20,547 bases of DNA. Origin: a virus. Under the pieces are notes generated by a model. The model was not told where the DNA came from. It searched no databases and saw only the letters and a program-made list of their open reading frames with translations. Both the position numbers and the translations under genes were made by a program. The DNA lies in IMG/VR virus record IMGVR_UViG_3300021961_000790, positions 1-20,547 of that record. One strand, 5' to 3'. Each line of letters starts with the position of its first letter. Within the stretch, counting starts at the first letter, position 1. Below are positions 18,844 through 20,547 of the stretch, piece after piece.

Positions 18844-20547
18844 ATGCCTTACGTACCTCCGTATGAAGATCCTAAAGCTAGTAGTCGTGTCATTGAAGGC
18901 GCTCTTAGATCAGACATATACGAAAGTGAACAACAGATTAAAGCAATTGACGACAATATTGCCCAAGCAGAAGCACGACTAGAAAGATATCAGAACAAAG
19001 GACAAACCACACAGGCAAACTTATTAAAAGCAACAATTGATGATCAAAAGGCTATCAAAGCTCGACAGCAAGAACAATTAGATGGTGCTCGTTCTGAATT
19101 GAATGCTGTTAAAAATGATATCAAACCCAACCTGCCAGCAGACACGGCAAAGAATTCTATAGAAAACAATCCTGCTCCTATAGAGCAAGAAACTCTGTCA
19201 GAGACCGAACAAGCCAATCTGGAAAGTAGTGCAGAGATATCTGCTTCGTTGGATGAAACTGGAGCTGAAGCAACTATCGCAATACCCGAAGCAGGAACAG
19301 AACTGACGCTGAACACAAACACAGGCGTTACGTTGACCACACCAATAATAAATGTGACACCAACCTCAGAAGAGGAAGAGGAAGACACTCCCCGGTCTCA
19401 AGCAATAAATGACGTAACTGAAGTGTATACACCTTTAGACAATGTCTTACATGACTATTCCACATATACCTATGGGGTGAGTCTACATTTGTTAACCCCC
19501 GATGAATATAATCTTGTGGTGCAGACAGAAAAGTATATACCAAAACGTGTGTTAGTGGCCAGTGCCGGCAGACATAACTCTTTAAGTCCCGATGACCCAC
19601 GAGCATTCCTACGCAACAAGTATTTTAATAGAGATTTTTATTTTGACAATCTAGAGATATCTACGATCATTGGTTGTACAGAAATAAATCGTATGACCAA
19701 TGCCATCAGCGTTGAATTTACCTTGATCGAACCATATGGAGTAACATTTCTAGATAACCTCATGAATGCCTGTGCTGATGCTGATGTTGGTGGCCTAAAT
19801 TATTTAGACATGCCATATCTGTTGGAAATTGATTTCTTTGCCAACAGCGATGCCGGAGAGATCATCAATAAGATACCTAATCTGACCAAACGCATACCCA
19901 TTAAGATTAATAAAATGGATATCGATATTTCGACCAAAGGTGCCACATATAAATTTTTAGCCACACCCTTTAACCATGACGCATTTAATAGTACAACAGT
20001 AACCGTGCCGGCGGCACTGACTGTGGTTGCCGGGACAGTGGCAGAGTTTTTCCAAACATCAGAAAGTACTGGAGTGCCACAGGAACTAGCAGATGACAGC
20101 AGAGATACTGGTAAGAATACCTTATACAGGACAGGACTCGGAACATTCAGTGTGGGCGGGCTAACAGTAAATGCAAATGAAATTCCCACGATCAATCTTA
20201 ACAAGACATCACTGTCAAGGTTAAGGACGGTTAGCAGTTTTGGCAGTGGGATCAATGCCTGGTTCAAGGAATTGAGAGATCAGAATAAGCTGGCCACCAA
20301 TGACGAATACTATTTTGAATTTGATGATGAAATTAAAAATAGTCAATTTACCACTATCACAAATAAAACGACGGACATTAAAAATAGTAGAATGTCCCAA
20401 TTGGATAGAACTAACTCCATCAGATTATCCAGTGCCACACAGAAAGGATCCTCAGACTTTGATCTTACCCTTAAAGAATTTCAAATTAATGCAGGCACGA
20501 CCATAGAAAAAGTTATCAATACCATCGTAAGATCCAGTGATTATATT
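18844..20547 (+). CDS. Large baseplate-associated structural protein, partial (C-terminus beyond window)
   Basis: The frame is open for 568 codons from ATG 18844 to the window edge, with 3 nt between it and the gp53-like stop. Residues about 22-90 form a charged coiled coil. About 95-190 is an acidic, Thr/Pro-rich linker (with EEEEED near 180). From about 200 a beta-rich structured part begins (YTYGVSLHLLTPDEYN), with LEISTIIG, VEFTLIEPYGVTFLDNL and MDIDISTKGATYKFLATPF. The last three look like hub or spike-type elements that recur in baseplate proteins. Marine T4-like phages carry large proteins here, sometimes labelled VrlC-like or hub proteins; I offer that as a likely kind, not a firm name. 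Confidence 0.65.
   Translation, partial: MPYVPPYEDPKASSRVIEGALRSDIYESEQQIKAIDDNIAQAEARLERYQNKGQTTQANLLKATIDDQKAIKARQQEQLDGARSELNAVKNDIKPNLPADTAKNSIENNPAPIEQETLSETEQANLESSAEISASLDETGAEATIAIPEAGTELTLNTNTGVTLTTPIINVTPTSEEEEEDTPRSQAINDVTEVYTPLDNVLHDYSTYTYGVSLHLLTPDEYNLVVQTEKYIPKRVLVASAGRHNSLSPDDPRAFLRNKYFNRDFYFDNLEISTIIGCTEINRMTNAISVEFTLIEPYGVTFLDNLMNACADADVGGLNYLDMPYLLEIDFFANSDAGEIINKIPNLTKRIPIKINKMDIDISTKGATYKFLATPFNHDAFNSTTVTVPAALTVVAGTVAEFFQTSESTGVPQELADDSRDTGKNTLYRTGLGTFSVGGLTVNANEIPTINLNKTSLSRLRTVSSFGSGINAWFKELRDQNKLATNDEYYFEFDDEIKNSQFTTITNKTTDIKNSRMSQLDRTNSIRLSSATQKGSSDFDLTLKEFQINAGTTIEKVINTIVRSSDYI

Overview
The window is a stretch of the structural and late-gene region of a tailed phage of the T4 superfamily (contractile-tail myovirus). 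The evidence is a T4-order head cluster (portal, prohead core, prohead protease, scaffold, major capsid), T4-type baseplate genes (gp26/gp51-like, gp48-like, gp53-like), the recombination nuclease pair gp46/gp47, and the late sigma factor gp55. Exact copies of the T4 late promoter box TATAAATA lie in front of several blocks. The small-gene content and the shape of several proteins (short capsid protein, long gp55, twitch-type radical SAM protein) resemble marine T4-like phages of cyanobacteria or Pelagibacter more than enteric ones. The host cannot be told from the sequence. No tRNA, integrase, transposase or CRISPR array was seen.

Layout. Positions 1-8749 are on the minus strand. Reading down in coordinate they are: a tail tape-measure-like protein (6566-8749), portal gp20 (4827-6524), a 73-residue protein of unknown function (4587-4808), an acidic prohead core protein (3728-4453), protease gp21 (3070-3714), scaffold gp22 (1963-3060), capsid gp23 (756-1931) and a terminator. 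A new late promoter then serves a beta-rich structural protein cut by the window edge (1-609). Positions 8763-10277 are on the plus strand: a gp26-like protein, a gp51-like frame that seems to be reached by a -1 ribosomal frameshift, a small two-helix membrane protein and a strong terminator. Positions 10278-10803 hold no convincing gene but contain a GC-rich, hairpin-rich island.

Positions 10804-17441 are minus again: late sigma gp55, a twitch-type radical SAM enzyme, gp47, an SGNH-hydrolase-like protein and gp46, with overlapping ends at most junctions. After them come two small basic proteins and a GIY-YIG-like protein, which have their own late promoter. From 17516 to the end the plus strand carries a gp48-like tail-tube cap protein, a gp53-like baseplate wedge protein and a large baseplate-associated protein that runs off the window.

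How it works together. gp55 would direct host RNA polymerase to the TATAAATA boxes that switch on head, tail and baseplate genes. gp46/gp47 process DNA ends for recombination-dependent replication, and gp20-gp23 build and mature the head. The gp26/gp51-like pair next to the tape measure looks like a tail assembly chaperone module. The least explained parts are the radical SAM + SGNH pair inside the gp55-gp47-gp46 cluster, the frameshift, two late promoters that face each other within 34 bp, the promoter overlap at gp55, and the 10.3-10.8 kb island.
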